Shown: positions 47,168-56,896, counted from the first letter of the stretch. The stretch: 64,000 nucleotides of DNA from Marivivens niveibacter (GCF_002150005.2 NZ_MSPP01000006.1:1-64000); one strand, 5' to 3'. Notes: generated from the sequence alone by a model not told the origin. Program-made: numbers and translations.

Positions 47168-48227
47168 CGGTCACTCGCAGGGCGGACCCAATACCTCCAG
47201 CGGCTGCTATCGCCGCGATGCCTGACTTTCCGGTGCCTGCCAAATCATGAAACAGACGCACGGCCAGAATAGCCCCAGACGCCCCAATCGGATGACCACG
47301 TGCCAGCGCGCCGCCTTTTGGGTTTACGATTTTCGGATCAATGCCGGTCGCATCAACTGTCGCAATGCATTGGGCTGCGTAAGCCTCCATTATTTCAGCT
47401 TGAGCGATGTCGTGGGTTCCAAGGCGATTGATTGCTTCGATCGGGGCTAATGCTGGCTGTGCTGGGTCTCCACCGATGCTGACGTATTTATCAATTCGTA
47501 CTGATGCACGAGTAATCAAATCTGCCGCTACGATCACAATTACCGCAGCCGCGTCAGCAGCGACCGCCGTGTTGACAGCTGTCAACTGCCCCGTGACAAC
47601 AGGTGCGCGGGCAACCAATCGTGGCGACAGGTCGCGTGTAAATGGATCGTCCAATTCGGCGCCGAGCGGGACAATTTCAAACCGTAGCGCGGTCCTCGAG
47701 TTCATGGCTTTGTCGTGGCTGTCCATAGCCCAGACGTCTTGTCGTTCGCGTGGAATGTTCAGCGCGTCAGCCGCAACAGGAAGGTCAGGATCGCGGTCAG
47801 GCCAAGGCGAAAAGGGCGGTCTGTCATAGGCAACAGGTGGGCCGTCAATGGGAACGGCCATTCTGATAGGGCGACGAGAATGAGATTCCAATCCGCCAGC
47901 GACAACCACCTTTGCAAGGCCCGACCGGACCATTGCGAGGCCCATACCGATCGCATCTAATCCGCCGGCACACTGGCGGTCGATTGTCAGGCCGGCAACG
48001 TGTTCGGGCAACCCTGCGGCTAATGCGGCAAGTCGGGCAGGGTTGCCGCCGCCGCCAATCGCATTCGATAGGATGACTTCATCGACTTGGTGTGGGCCGA
48101 TCATCGCGTCGTCTAATGCTGCGCGTATCACTGGTGCCGCCATGTCGTGTAATGACAGGGTGGATAGCGCGCCGCCCTTGGGGGCCACGATTGTGCGCCG
48201 TGCTGCGATGATATGGGCGTCGATCAT
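47163..48227 (-). CDS. Thiolase-family protein (atypical; YhfS-like)
   Basis: A 354-residue thiolase, about 40 residues shorter than usual. The nucleophile cysteine is in LTIDRQCAGGLDAIGMG and the histidine in GGALARGHPIGASGA. The second catalytic cysteine is missing: the C-terminus reads AIAAAGGIGSA where thiolases have a Cys, and the NEAFA motif reads MEAYA. The gene overlaps the preceding acyl-CoA ligase by four bases. In Bacillus subtilis a similar pair (yhfS and yhfT) stands with bioY under BirA control, so a role in biotin precursor or acyl-CoA metabolism is plausible. It contains a parS palindrome within the coding frame. Confidence 0.8.
   Translation of the reverse strand: MIDAHIIAARRTIVAPKGGALSTLSLHDMAAPVIRAALDDAMIGPHQVDEVILSNAIGGGGNPARLAALAAGLPEHVAGLTIDRQCAGGLDAIGMGLAMVRSGLAKVVVAGGLESHSRRPIRMAVPIDGPPVAYDRPPFSPWPDRDPDLPVAADALNIPRERQDVWAMDSHDKAMNSRTALRFEIVPLGAELDDPFTRDLSPRLVARAPVVTGQLTAVNTAVAADAAAVIVIVAADLITRASVRIDKYVSIGGDPAQPALAPIEAINRLGTHDIAQAEIMEAYAAQCIATVDATGIDPKIVNPKGGALARGHPIGASGAILAVRLFHDLAGTGKSGIAAIAAAGGIGSALRVTG
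47571..47586. other. parS-type palindrome copy 3, inside the thiolase coding sequence
   Basis: GTTGACAGCTGTCAAC again, identical to the copies at 43382 and 47152. Read on the minus strand it encodes part of QLTAVNT in the thiolase. It lies 403 bases from copy 2. Confidence 0.8.
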
Positions 48228-49426
48228 AAACGGTCCACCATTCCGCGAAGAGCTGCAATATCAGGTTTGCCCGAAAGGGTCAGAGGAAATGTTGACAGCC
48301 GGAACGCCTTTTTCGGGGCGTCAGCGTTTAACAATTGCCGTGCCGCATCCTGCATCTGATCTGGAGCAATATCGCCCTGATATAGAATGATTGGCACTGC
48401 GCCGCGTATGTCATTCGAGCGTGGCAGAATGGCGATATGATCTACGCCAAGGATCGTGGCCAGCTTTGCCTCGCTCGGTTCGGGGAAATAGTTGCGGTCA
48501 GCAACGGTGAACATGCGGTCGCTACGTCCCATAAGGTACAGGTAACCGTCACGCAGCGCGCCAATTTCGCCAACCGTCACCCATGATCCGTCCGTCCGCG
48601 TTTGGCCCAATTCGGGCGATGCATAGCCATCGAATAGATAGGGCGATTTCACCCAGACCTCACCAATTCCGTTTTTGTCCGCGTTACGGATTTCAATTTG
48701 AACAAACGGGTAGGGCGATCCAACGGATCCAGCTGGCGTGTTGTCATCGGACATAGTGACAAAGCTGGTTTCAGCTGCACCATAAAATTCTACGACCCGT
48801 GCATTTGGGGCGTTCTGTTTGATTGCCGCGCGGGTTTTGTCATCCAAATGTCCGCCACCGATTGCGATGACCCTAAGGTTCTGGAAAGGTTGGTTTAGCG
48901 CCACGCGAGCTTGGGTCGGTGTGGCGTATAGGATAGTAGCATCCTGCAGGGCGGTTTTTTGAACGGCTGGTTTTTCGCCTGAAACCACGTCAACGGTGAT
49001 ACCTTGGTGCAGTCCTTCGCACAAAGCATAGAGTGATAAAGAACTGTCCAGGCTTCCTAGGATCACAGACCTGTCTGATGACGTAATTCCGAACAGGTCT
49101 TTGTTCTGCTCGAAACTGGCTGTCCAGCTAGAGGCATGGCGCCTGATGCGTTTCGGCGCGCCAGTTGAACCAGAGCTTTGGCTATGGATGACATCGGGGT
49201 CGTCATCGTAATCAACATCGGCACCGTTGGTGACGCAAAATGGTGCACCCGACCACAGGCATTCCAGAATCCGCAACAGGGAGGGGCGGACTGGGGTAGG
49301 GCGGATCGTTGTGACGCGCCCACCGGTCGATCGTTCGACATAAGGATGATCAATAGCCGACCCACAATGCAGCAACCGAGAGGTGCGCGAAGGACGCAAA
49401 CAAGGCAAGGAGGTCATCTGTTCCAT
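48224..49426 (-). CDS. AMP-binding acyl-CoA ligase (YhfT-like)
   Basis: A 400-residue adenylate-forming enzyme, shorter than typical 500-residue ligases. Motifs are HSQSSGSTGAPKRIRRH for the P-loop, VVEFYGAAETSF for the adenylate site and the C-terminal domain with DGYLYLMGRSDRM; the final lysine motif is LSGKPD. It is preceded by AAGGAGG. Its coupling to the thiolase and closeness to bioMNY recall the yhfTS pair. Whether it activates pimelate or a fatty acid cannot be told. Confidence 0.82.
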   Translation of the reverse strand: MEQMTSLPCLRPSRTSRLLHCGSAIDHPYVERSTGGRVTTIRPTPVRPSLLRILECLWSGAPFCVTNGADVDYDDDPDVIHSQSSGSTGAPKRIRRHASSWTASFEQNKDLFGITSSDRSVILGSLDSSLSLYALCEGLHQGITVDVVSGEKPAVQKTALQDATILYATPTQARVALNQPFQNLRVIAIGGGHLDDKTRAAIKQNAPNARVVEFYGAAETSFVTMSDDNTPAGSVGSPYPFVQIEIRNADKNGIGEVWVKSPYLFDGYASPELGQTRTDGSWVTVGEIGALRDGYLYLMGRSDRMFTVADRNYFPEPSEAKLATILGVDHIAILPRSNDIRGAVPIILYQGDIAPDQMQDAARQLLNADAPKKAFRLSTFPLTLSGKPDIAALRGMVDRL

Positions 49427-49533
49427 GAAGCCTCCTTAGCTTAGGTCATGACTTGGGGCCAGCTTTGCTATTGACCTTAGGGCGAACAGGTTCATTTGTT
49501 AAAGTCAGTTTTTTGTTAACGGTGTCCGATCCT

Positions 49534-50076
49534 ATGACCTTCTGGCGTAAACTTGGTATGACGGCTGTTCTGGCGATTGCAGCAACGCAAGTTGTTGCGG
49601 CGACGACCACTGTTCCGTCAGTGGAATTCGTTTCGGCGGACGGTGGTTTCATTCGAACAGATGATTGGGCAGGAAAACCTGTTCTGGTCGTCAACACAGC
49701 AAGCCGCTGCGCTTTTGCGCCTCAGTACGATGGTTTGCAGGATCTGTACGATGAATACGCAGATGATGGGTTGATCGTCCTGACCGTGCCGTCGGACGAT
49801 TTCAATCAAGAACTGGACTCGATCGACGAGGTCAAATCCTACTGTGAATTGAATTTTGGCCTGACCATGCCGATGACAGACATCACTCAGGTGGTAGGGC
49901 AGGGCGCGCACCCTTTGTTTGTTTGGTTCAAGGAAAGCCACGGTTTCGAACCGACATGGAACTTTAACAAGGTTCTGATCCTGCGCGATGGCACCATTGG
50001 CGGGACATGGGGTAGCGTTGTCACCCCCGATAGCCCCCAATTTGCCGATGCAATTGAGGCAGCTGTATCGCGCTAA
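49534..50076 (+). CDS. Exported glutathione-peroxidase-like protein
   Basis: The protein has 180 residues from the ATG at 49534, chosen because it then starts with a signal peptide (WRKLGMTAVLAIAATQVVAA). The catalytic motif is VVNTASRCAFAPQY, with cysteine in the selenocysteine position, and the tail has PTWNFNKVLILRDGTIGGTWGS with the conserved WNF. It probably reduces peroxides in the periplasm using thioredoxin-like donors. An upstream start 81 bases earlier is less likely. Confidence 0.9.
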   Translation: MTFWRKLGMTAVLAIAATQVVAATTTVPSVEFVSADGGFIRTDDWAGKPVLVVNTASRCAFAPQYDGLQDLYDEYADDGLIVLTVPSDDFNQELDSIDEVKSYCELNFGLTMPMTDITQVVGQGAHPLFVWFKESHGFEPTWNFNKVLILRDGTIGGTWGSVVTPDSPQFADAIEAAVSR

Positions 50077-50206
50077 TTGCGCCTAATGAAAAACGAAACT
50101 GAACTATTGCCCAGCCTGTAAGGGGTTGATCCCGCTTGTGATCCTGCGCATCGTGTAATTCAGGATATTCCGGCGCTTAGGTGCGTTCGCTTGAGGCAAA
50201 AGAAAC

Positions 50207-52735
50207 GTGGTAACAGGTGCAATTGGAGATACAGGGCTACGGCGATCCGAGGATCGTACCGAACCGCTGCGTGATGGGTTTGCGGTATCTCGTCTGTTTC
50301 GATTACGCAGAATAGTCAGGCGTCGTCCTTTTGGCTTTTTGCTGTTCTTTTTGCCGATCGTTTTGGGTTGGACGATTTTGTTGTCATACGGCTCTGCGGT
50401 TTACGGGTCGAATGCCTTTATCATTCAATATTCGCCTTCCATCGGTTTCTATTCGTTGATCATCGGGTTGGCGATTTACCCACCGCATCGATTTTGGATA
50501 CCGGCCTTAACCTTTGTTGCCGTTTTATTTGTGCCGTTCTGTTTGCCTTTCGTGGAATTGCAGAACTGGTACGATTTATTGCAAACAGCGCCAAATGTCG
50601 TCGCCATAATTTTTGCTGTGAACGTCGGCGCGGCCATTTTGAATGGCGCGATCGCGATGTGGGTCTTTGGCCAATTTCGCGCAAAAATGTCCCCTTATTC
50701 GGCTGACATGGTTTTAGCGTTTGCGGGGCAAGTCGCGTTCCTTGTTTTAAACCTGTGCATGGTCTTTGGCTTTGATCGGTTTATGTCCGCGCAATCTGAT
50801 GTCGCGCAGGCTTTGGCCGGTTACGACGGCCATTACATTGATTTGGCGATCCGCCGCGTTTTGCGTGGCTGCGCCGTTTTTCTGGTATTCATCCTGCTGT
50901 TTTTCAATCGCCCACGTTGGAAAGACGCCTATTATGTCGCGCTGCCCGTGGCGGTATATGTGGGGCTGGCTGCCCTGCATTCGATGGGCTACGGCAGTCC
51001 CAGCGGGATCGAGGCGGCCATCGCTGGCTGTACGTTTGCTTTGTTACTGCCTAGCAGTGCTGCGACCTTGGCGCTGGTCGTATCGGTGGGTCTGTATGCT
51101 AGTTTGACCGGCGTTTATTTGTCTGATGTGGTCTATGCATCGCCGCAAGAGGGGGTGCTTGAATACTACTCTATTGCTCTGTTGAATTTGGCTGCAATCA
51201 TCCTTGCCAAAAGCGGTGCGCAGCATGAAAGGGAAACGTCGGCTGTCGATAGTATTACGCGTTTGGACGTGGCGCGTGACTTTGCCGGCGTTGGAATTTT
51301 CATGGTGAACCAATCAACGGGTGTGATCCAATTAGACCACACCGGTATGCGCGTCACAGGTATTCCGCGGGTGTTTTCAAACGTGGCCGATGTATACAGC
51401 CGGTTTGCGCCAGAATCGCAAAAGGAACTGATCGCCGTTGGGGTTGTCGAACCGGGTACGTCGTTTAACCGTATTTTGCGTGTCCCGCGTGATGACGGCG
51501 ACGACGTGATAATCCGCATCTTTGTGTGGGCGCAGCGCAGCGAAAGCGGCGCGAACCTTGCCTATGGTTTGGTCGTCGATATCACCGAAGCCTACAAGCA
51601 AGAATCTGCCCTGCGTCATGCATTGACCGATCTAGAGGCAAAAGACGAAAAACAGCGTCGCATGTTTTCGATCATCAGCCATGAAATCAGAACCCCCGCC
51701 TCTGTATTGTCGATGCTGATCGAGGATTTGGATCACACGAATTTGGAAGAAACCCGCAGCCGGATGGAGGAAGCATCCGACCAACTGTTAGGCGTTCTGA
51801 CGGACATGCGTCAGGCCGTGAATCCGGCGCAAAATATGGCGATTGTGAAAACCAGTTACCTGCCGGCGCAATTGGCTGAAACCGTGCGCAACACCTATCA
51901 GGATCTGGCCCATAAATCGTCGATGCGGATCGAGTTGAATCTGGGTGCTGGGGCGAACGTGCGCCGTGTCGGTGACCAGACCCGTGCCAAACAACTGATC
52001 GGCAATTTGGTGCGCAACGCGTTGATCCATTCGAAAGGCACAAAGGTCGAAATCTATTTCGAAGAACGAAAAGAAGCGACTGGCGAAACTTGGACCCAGT
52101 GGACCATTCGCGATGATGGTGTTGGCGTTCCCAAAGACGAAGTGCCGCGCCTGTTTGAACCATTTGAACGCGGTGGGGCGGACCCGCGAAACCAGGCTGA
52201 TGGTAGCGGTCTGGGTCTATATATCGCCAAAACTACGGTCGAGTTATTGGGCGGCGCGATCGTTTATGTGCCGATCCCGAAAGGGGCCTGTTACGCAATT
52301 TCGTTGCCTGAACCGATTGCCGCCGATCAGTCTGCGCCTCAGCCGGCTAAGAAATCCTTGCCCATGGCACATACGTCGAAAATGGATGTACTATTGGCCG
52401 AAGACAATGCTTTGGTTGCAGAGGTCACCAAATCGCGTCTGTCAAAACTGTTCAAGTCTGTGACTGTTGCGTCGGATGGGCAGATGGCATTGGAGTATCT
52501 GGAAAACCATTCGCCTGATTTGGTGATTACCGATCTGTTCATGCCAAAGTTAGAAGGCGACGAATTAATCAAACGGCTGCGCGAGAAGGGACATGAATTC
52601 CCGATTATCGGTTTGACGGCCGCAGCTGTCGGTAATGACATCGACAGGTTTCAGGCTGCAGGCGCAGATTTGGTCATGGCCAAACCATTGGACATGGAGC
52701 GTTTGATGGCGTTTCTGGCGCGTTTGGCGGAATAA
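50207..52735 (+). CDS. Membrane hybrid histidine kinase with C-terminal receiver
   Basis: The 842-residue protein starts with GTG. About eight N-terminal helices (residues 40-320) resemble MASE1-like sensor domains, then a PAS-like part (350-460). The kinase core has FSIISHEIRTPASVLS with the phospho-histidine at residue 492, LIGNLVRNALIHS, WTIRDDGVGVP and GSGLGLYIAKTTVELLGG. A receiver domain with Asp 776 (ITDLFMPKLEGDE) and the KPLDMERL lysine ends the protein. It lacks a nearby response regulator with output domain. The signal is unknown. Confidence 0.92.
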   Translation: MVTGAIGDTGLRRSEDRTEPLRDGFAVSRLFRLRRIVRRRPFGFLLFFLPIVLGWTILLSYGSAVYGSNAFIIQYSPSIGFYSLIIGLAIYPPHRFWIPALTFVAVLFVPFCLPFVELQNWYDLLQTAPNVVAIIFAVNVGAAILNGAIAMWVFGQFRAKMSPYSADMVLAFAGQVAFLVLNLCMVFGFDRFMSAQSDVAQALAGYDGHYIDLAIRRVLRGCAVFLVFILLFFNRPRWKDAYYVALPVAVYVGLAALHSMGYGSPSGIEAAIAGCTFALLLPSSAATLALVVSVGLYASLTGVYLSDVVYASPQEGVLEYYSIALLNLAAIILAKSGAQHERETSAVDSITRLDVARDFAGVGIFMVNQSTGVIQLDHTGMRVTGIPRVFSNVADVYSRFAPESQKELIAVGVVEPGTSFNRILRVPRDDGDDVIIRIFVWAQRSESGANLAYGLVVDITEAYKQESALRHALTDLEAKDEKQRRMFSIISHEIRTPASVLSMLIEDLDHTNLEETRSRMEEASDQLLGVLTDMRQAVNPAQNMAIVKTSYLPAQLAETVRNTYQDLAHKSSMRIELNLGAGANVRRVGDQTRAKQLIGNLVRNALIHSKGTKVEIYFEERKEATGETWTQWTIRDDGVGVPKDEVPRLFEPFERGGADPRNQADGSGLGLYIAKTTVELLGGAIVYVPIPKGACYAISLPEPIAADQSAPQPAKKSLPMAHTSKMDVLLAEDNALVAEVTKSRLSKLFKSVTVASDGQMALEYLENHSPDLVITDLFMPKLEGDELIKRLREKGHEFPIIGLTAAAVGNDIDRFQAAGADLVMAKPLDMERLMAFLARLAE

Positions 52736-52825
52736 AGCCTTTGTAAACGGTGCCGTTGAAATCCGACTTTCCGTTTCGGGGTTCAGGGTCTAAACAGTTC
52801 CTCCAATTCCCATGAGGAGGCCTGA

Positions 52826-55135
52826 GTGGACACCGTTACCCGTATCGCAAACACGATTGCGAAAGATACCAATGCAACCCCAAAACAGGTCGGCGCGGCC
52901 GTTGCTCTGTTGGACGAAGGCGCGACTGTTCCGTTCATTGCGCGTTACCGCAAAGAGGTAACAGGGGGATTGGATGATACGCAGTTGCGGGTTCTGTCCG
53001 AACGTTTGGTGTATTTGCGCGAATTGGAAACGCGCCGCGCGGCCATTGCCAAAGAAATCACATCGCAGGGCAAAATGACCGATGAGTTGGCGCTGTCCAT
53101 CCATCAGGCCGAAACCAAAGCGGTGCTGGAAGACATCTATCTTCCTTACAAACCCAAACGCCGGACAAAGGCGATGATAGCACGCGAAAACGGGTTGGAA
53201 CCCTTGGTCGAATTGATCCTGTCGGATCGTACGACGGACCCTGACGTGCACGCGGCTGGGTTCATCACCGAAAACGTGGCGACGACGCGTGATGCGCTGA
53301 ATGGTGCGCGTGATATTTTGGTCGAAGGTCTGGCTGAAAACGCGGCGCTATTGGGTGAACTGCGCGAATTCCTGAAACGTGACGCCTTGATCACGGCCAA
53401 GGTTATCGAAGGCAAAGAAACCGAAGGCGCCAAATTCGCCGACTATTTCGATCACAGCGAAAAATGGGCGGACGCGCCATCGCACCGTGCGCTGGCGATG
53501 CTGCGCGGCGCGAACGAAGGTTTCCTGACCATCGATATCGTTCCGGACGAGGCGGGCGTTGAACGCGCGGTGTCGATGATTTCGCACCATCTGGATGTGC
53601 GTCACGGAACGGCGGGCGATAAATGGTTGGCCACTGTTGCGGGTTGGACGTGGCGGGTGAAACTGTCCATGTCGATGATGCTGGACCTGCTGGGCGATCT
53701 GCGTAGCCGCGCCCATGACGAAGCGATCAATGTGTTCGCTCGCAACCTCAAAGACCTACTGTTGGCCGCGCCCGCGGGGGCCAAGGCGACGTTGGGTTTG
53801 GACCCTGGCATTCGCACGGGCGTTAAGGTCGCGGTTGTTGATCCAACGGGCAAGGTGCTGGACACCACGACCATCTATCCGTTCCAGCCCAAAATGGACG
53901 TCCAAGGATCGCAGGCCGCATTGATGGCGCTGATCGCGAAACACGGCGTGAACCTGATCGCGATTGGCAACGGCACGGGCAGCCGCGAAACCGAACGTTT
54001 GGTCGCGGACACCATCAAAATGCTGCCGAAATCCGTGACGCCGCCGACCAAAGTTGTGGTGAGCGAAGCAGGCGCTTCGGTCTATTCCGCGTCCGAATTG
54101 GCGGCCCGTGAATTCCCTGATCTAGATGTCTCCTTGCGCGGTGCCGTATCGATCGCGCGACGTTTGCAGGACCCATTGGCCGAATTGGTAAAGATCGAAC
54201 CAAAGGCGATTGGCGTTGGCCAATATCAGCACGACGTGGACCAGCACAAACTGGCGAAATCGCTAGAGGCCGTGGTCGAGGACGCCGTGAATGCAGTGGG
54301 CGTGGACCTGAACACTGCATCGGCCGCACTGTTGTCGCATGTGTCTGGTTTAGGCCCTGTTTTGGCTGAATCCATCGTTTCGCACCGCGATATCAACGGT
54401 GCCTTTCAGTCGCGCAAAGACCTGCTAAAGGTCGCGCGTTTGGGTCCCAAGGCCTTTGAACAATGCGCGGGTTTCTTGCGTATTCGCGACGGGTCGGAAC
54501 CGTTAGACGCGTCATCGGTCCACCCCGAAGCGTATGGCGTTGCCCGTAAAATCGTGGCGGCCTGTGGGCGTGATGTGCGCAGCCTGATGGGCGATGAAAA
54601 GGCATTGCGCGGTCTGCGCGCCGAACAGTTTGTCGACGATACCTTTGGCCTGCCGACAGTGCGCGATATTCTGACCGAACTGGAAAAACCTGGACGCGAC
54701 CCGCGCCCGACGTTCAAAACGGCGACATTCACCGACGGGGTCGAAGATATCAAAGATCTGAAACCCGGCATGGCGTTGGAAGGCACCGTGACCAACGTCG
54801 CCGCCTTTGGCGCGTTTGTGGACATCGGGGTCCATCAGGACGGTCTGGTGCACGTCAGCCAGCTGGCCGACCGTTTCGTTAAAGACCCGCATGAGGTCGT
54901 CAAAACGGGCGATGTTGTGCGCGTGACCGTGACCGAAGTCGACGTTCCGCGCAAACGGATCGGCCTGACCATGCGCAAAGACGGCGGAGCGTCAGCGAAA
55001 GAAGCGCGGGCAGAGCGTGGCCCGTCGCGCCCCAAACCCAAAGGCCCAAAGGGCGGAAATTACAGTTCCAAACCACAATCTAGTGGAACTGGTGCCTTAG
55101 GTGATGCGCTATTGTCCGCGATGCGCAAACGCTGA
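52826..55135 (+). CDS. tex: Transcription accessory protein Tex
   Basis: The 769-residue protein starts at a GTG with GAGGAGG upstream. Order of domains: N-terminal helical Tex_N region ([19 protein letters not shown]), YqgF-like fold ([17 protein letters not shown]), helix-hairpin-helix ([20 protein letters not shown]), then an S1 RNA-binding domain ([19 protein letters not shown] to RKRIGLTMR) and a basic tail. Tex binds nucleic acids and affects transcription of toxin and other genes. It has its own terminator at 55141. Confidence 0.97.
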   Translation: MDTVTRIANTIAKDTNATPKQVGAAVALLDEGATVPFIARYRKEVTGGLDDTQLRVLSERLVYLRELETRRAAIAKEITSQGKMTDELALSIHQAETKAVLEDIYLPYKPKRRTKAMIARENGLEPLVELILSDRTTDPDVHAAGFITENVATTRDALNGARDILVEGLAENAALLGELREFLKRDALITAKVIEGKETEGAKFADYFDHSEKWADAPSHRALAMLRGANEGFLTIDIVPDEAGVERAVSMISHHLDVRHGTAGDKWLATVAGWTWRVKLSMSMMLDLLGDLRSRAHDEAINVFARNLKDLLLAAPAGAKATLGLDPGIRTGVKVAVVDPTGKVLDTTTIYPFQPKMDVQGSQAALMALIAKHGVNLIAIGNGTGSRETERLVADTIKMLPKSVTPPTKVVVSEAGASVYSASELAAREFPDLDVSLRGAVSIARRLQDPLAELVKIEPKAIGVGQYQHDVDQHKLAKSLEAVVEDAVNAVGVDLNTASAALLSHVSGLGPVLAESIVSHRDINGAFQSRKDLLKVARLGPKAFEQCAGFLRIRDGSEPLDASSVHPEAYGVARKIVAACGRDVRSLMGDEKALRGLRAEQFVDDTFGLPTVRDILTELEKPGRDPRPTFKTATFTDGVEDIKDLKPGMALEGTVTNVAAFGAFVDIGVHQDGLVHVSQLADRFVKDPHEVVKTGDVVRVTVTEVDVPRKRIGLTMRKDGGASAKEARAERGPSRPKPKGPKGGNYSSKPQSSGTGALGDALLSAMRKR

Positions 55136-55140
55136 GTCAT

Positions 55141-55173
55141 TGCGCCGCACCGTAGTGAGTGCGGCGCATTTTT
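55141..55173 (+). terminator. Rho-independent terminator of tex
   Basis: A perfect 10-bp stem (TGCGCCGCAC at 55141-55150 and GTGCGGCGCA at 55159-55168) with an 8-base loop and TTTTTA behind. It lies five bases after the tex stop and next to the end of the convergent EF-hand gene. Confidence 0.9.
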
Positions 55174-55726
55174 AGGGTGTCTGAGCCGTAATGCTAATCG
55201 CGCTGGTATCGTTTTGTCGCATCAATTCGGGCGTTCCAGTCAGATCAATTAGGTCGGACCGATAAAAAGGCTGAATAAACCAGTCGTGGGACATTGCATC
55301 GAATGCGATGTCCACGCCAACGCTGTGTATCCCGGACGTGGCGAAAGGCATTTCAACTGTCGCTTTGACCGTGATTGGCGCGGTCGCTGACATGATGTTC
55401 TCAACGGGTGGCATGATTGCGAATACATCGTACAATTCCACGGTTTGATCATCCGCCAGAATTGTCGTCGCCGCCGCTATGGCGTTCGCAAATTGATCGG
55501 CTTCGGCTGGGGAAATTGTGCCATCGGTATCTGTATCGATCATGGACACAAAATCAGGGCCGGACCCAATCGACGGAACAATGACGTAGGTCAGCGCAGC
55601 GTCATCAACGCCTAAGGTGATCAACAGCTGTTGATCAATGTCGGAATGCGGGTGCGCAGACGCGGTCGTCCCAATTAGGAAAACCGCACCTGTAAGTGAA
55701 CGTAACATTAGTTTGCTGCGATCCAT
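55172..55726 (-). CDS. Secreted EF-hand protein
   Basis: A 184-residue protein with a signal peptide (LRSLTGAVFLIGTTASA, cleavage before HPHSD). An EF-hand loop DTDTDGTISPAEAD lies near residues 65-78. The N-terminal HPHSDIDQQLLI and the C-terminal strand-rich part (WFIQPFYRSDLIDLTG) resemble the DUF1007 group of periplasmic proteins. The start overlaps the DUF3500 gene by 19 bases, so the two are coupled. It probably binds calcium outside the cytoplasm. Confidence 0.7.
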   Translation of the reverse strand: MDRSKLMLRSLTGAVFLIGTTASAHPHSDIDQQLLITLGVDDAALTYVIVPSIGSGPDFVSMIDTDTDGTISPAEADQFANAIAAATTILADDQTVELYDVFAIMPPVENIMSATAPITVKATVEMPFATSGIHSVGVDIAFDAMSHDWFIQPFYRSDLIDLTGTPELMRQNDTSAISITAQTP

Positions 55727-56823
55727 GCTGCCCCGTAATCGTTGCCAGTTTCACGCATGATGTTATGCGCGTGATCTGTTGGTGTGCCGTCGCCGCCCTG
55801 AGGCGAATATTCAATTGCGATTGATGGGCCGACAATTCGGAAATAAGCGCCACCCAAAGTGCCAGTTGGTCCCCACCAGCCGAAATAGGTCTCATCGATT
55901 TCGGCCAAAACAGTCTCGAATTTAGCTGCGTAATCATCGGCGTTCAGCATCATCAATCGGGCCGCGATCACGTCCAGCAACAACGCTTTTTGTTCGATGT
56001 TCAGGGCGCTGCCTTTGATGCCTTCGGGTGCGATGATGGCGTCATCTTCGCCTGGACCTGCGACCAGATTGATATAGCGAGAGCTGACAATAGCCACGTC
56101 TTGCTGCGCTTCATCCAGCGCATCCATAAAGGTCTGTGCGGCACGTGTTTCGGTTTCGGTGATGTAAACCTCTTCGCCATTATGCGTGATGTTCAAAGGT
56201 TCGCCGCCCGACAGCAATGGGCCGAACGAAATATCTGGGCCGACGACAGTTGCGTTAATTGCCAGATGATGGCCGCCGAATTGGAACATCCACGGTGTGT
56301 CAGCGGCTGGAGTGCCTAGAAACGAGGTGTAGTAGTAGTCGTGCCCGAAACGTACGCCGCCATTCCCGCCTTCGTTCAGGGTTTCTTCAGCAGCGAGCTG
56401 CAGGTCAACGTTGCGAACGCCTTCGTCGCTTAGCACGGTGTTCAGCAGCGCCCAAAGCGCGTCGCGCTGTTCGTCGTTCAGGTCACCGATCATGACCCCG
56501 CCGCGATTTACTGCGCCGTCTGGAAAATTCGACCAGTTTGCACGCTGTAGGTTGTCATCAAAGGAATAGATAGACGCTGCGACTTGTTCGTCTGACAGCG
56601 TTTCCAGATATGCATTCGCGGCAGCGACGATCGCGTTTGTTTGTTCGTCAGCTGCGGGAACCGTGATGTTGTCAGAAATTGTCAGATCTACCGCCGGGTT
56701 TTGTAGGCTCCGTCCTTGGGCATCTGAAATTTCGGGCAATGCAACAACCAACCCCAAGCCAATCGCAATTGCAGCAGCGGATGTAGCCAGCGTAATTCGT
56801 TTCATGTCCTGTCCTTTTGTCAT
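55708..56823 (-). CDS. DUF3500 protein, exported
   Basis: The 371-residue product starts with a signal peptide (ITLATSAAAIAIGLGLVVALPEISDA). DUF3500 features are seen: RANWSNFPDGAVNRGGVMIGDLNDEQRDALWALLNTVL and the GGHHLAINATV block, then FGPLLSGGEPLNIT. The domain is found in secreted proteins of unknown biochemistry. It is upstream of and overlapping the EF-hand gene. Confidence 0.82.
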   Translation of the reverse strand: MTKGQDMKRITLATSAAAIAIGLGLVVALPEISDAQGRSLQNPAVDLTISDNITVPAADEQTNAIVAAANAYLETLSDEQVAASIYSFDDNLQRANWSNFPDGAVNRGGVMIGDLNDEQRDALWALLNTVLSDEGVRNVDLQLAAEETLNEGGNGGVRFGHDYYYTSFLGTPAADTPWMFQFGGHHLAINATVVGPDISFGPLLSGGEPLNITHNGEEVYITETETRAAQTFMDALDEAQQDVAIVSSRYINLVAGPGEDDAIIAPEGIKGSALNIEQKALLLDVIAARLMMLNADDYAAKFETVLAEIDETYFGWWGPTGTLGGAYFRIVGPSIAIEYSPQGGDGTPTDHAHNIMRETGNDYGAAWIAAN

Positions 56824-56873
56824 TTTACCTGACTAACGCAGAACGTAGACCTTTCCGTCGCGCAAAAGTGAAA

Positions 56874-56892
56874 AGGGCCCGAATTGGGCCCT
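56874..56892 (-). terminator. Terminator of the DUF2793 gene
   Basis: AGGGCCC (56874-56880) and GGGCCCT (56886-56892) form a 7-bp stem with a 5-base loop. Read on the minus strand it ends in TTTTCACTTTT. It lies four bases downstream of the gene. Confidence 0.8.
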
Positions 56893-56896
56893 GTCA

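Noticed and set aside
48290-48306. Partial match GTTGACAGCCGGAACG to the parS palindrome
   Set aside because: Only one half-site is intact, so it is not counted as a centromere copy; similar half matches occur near 45571 and 46668.
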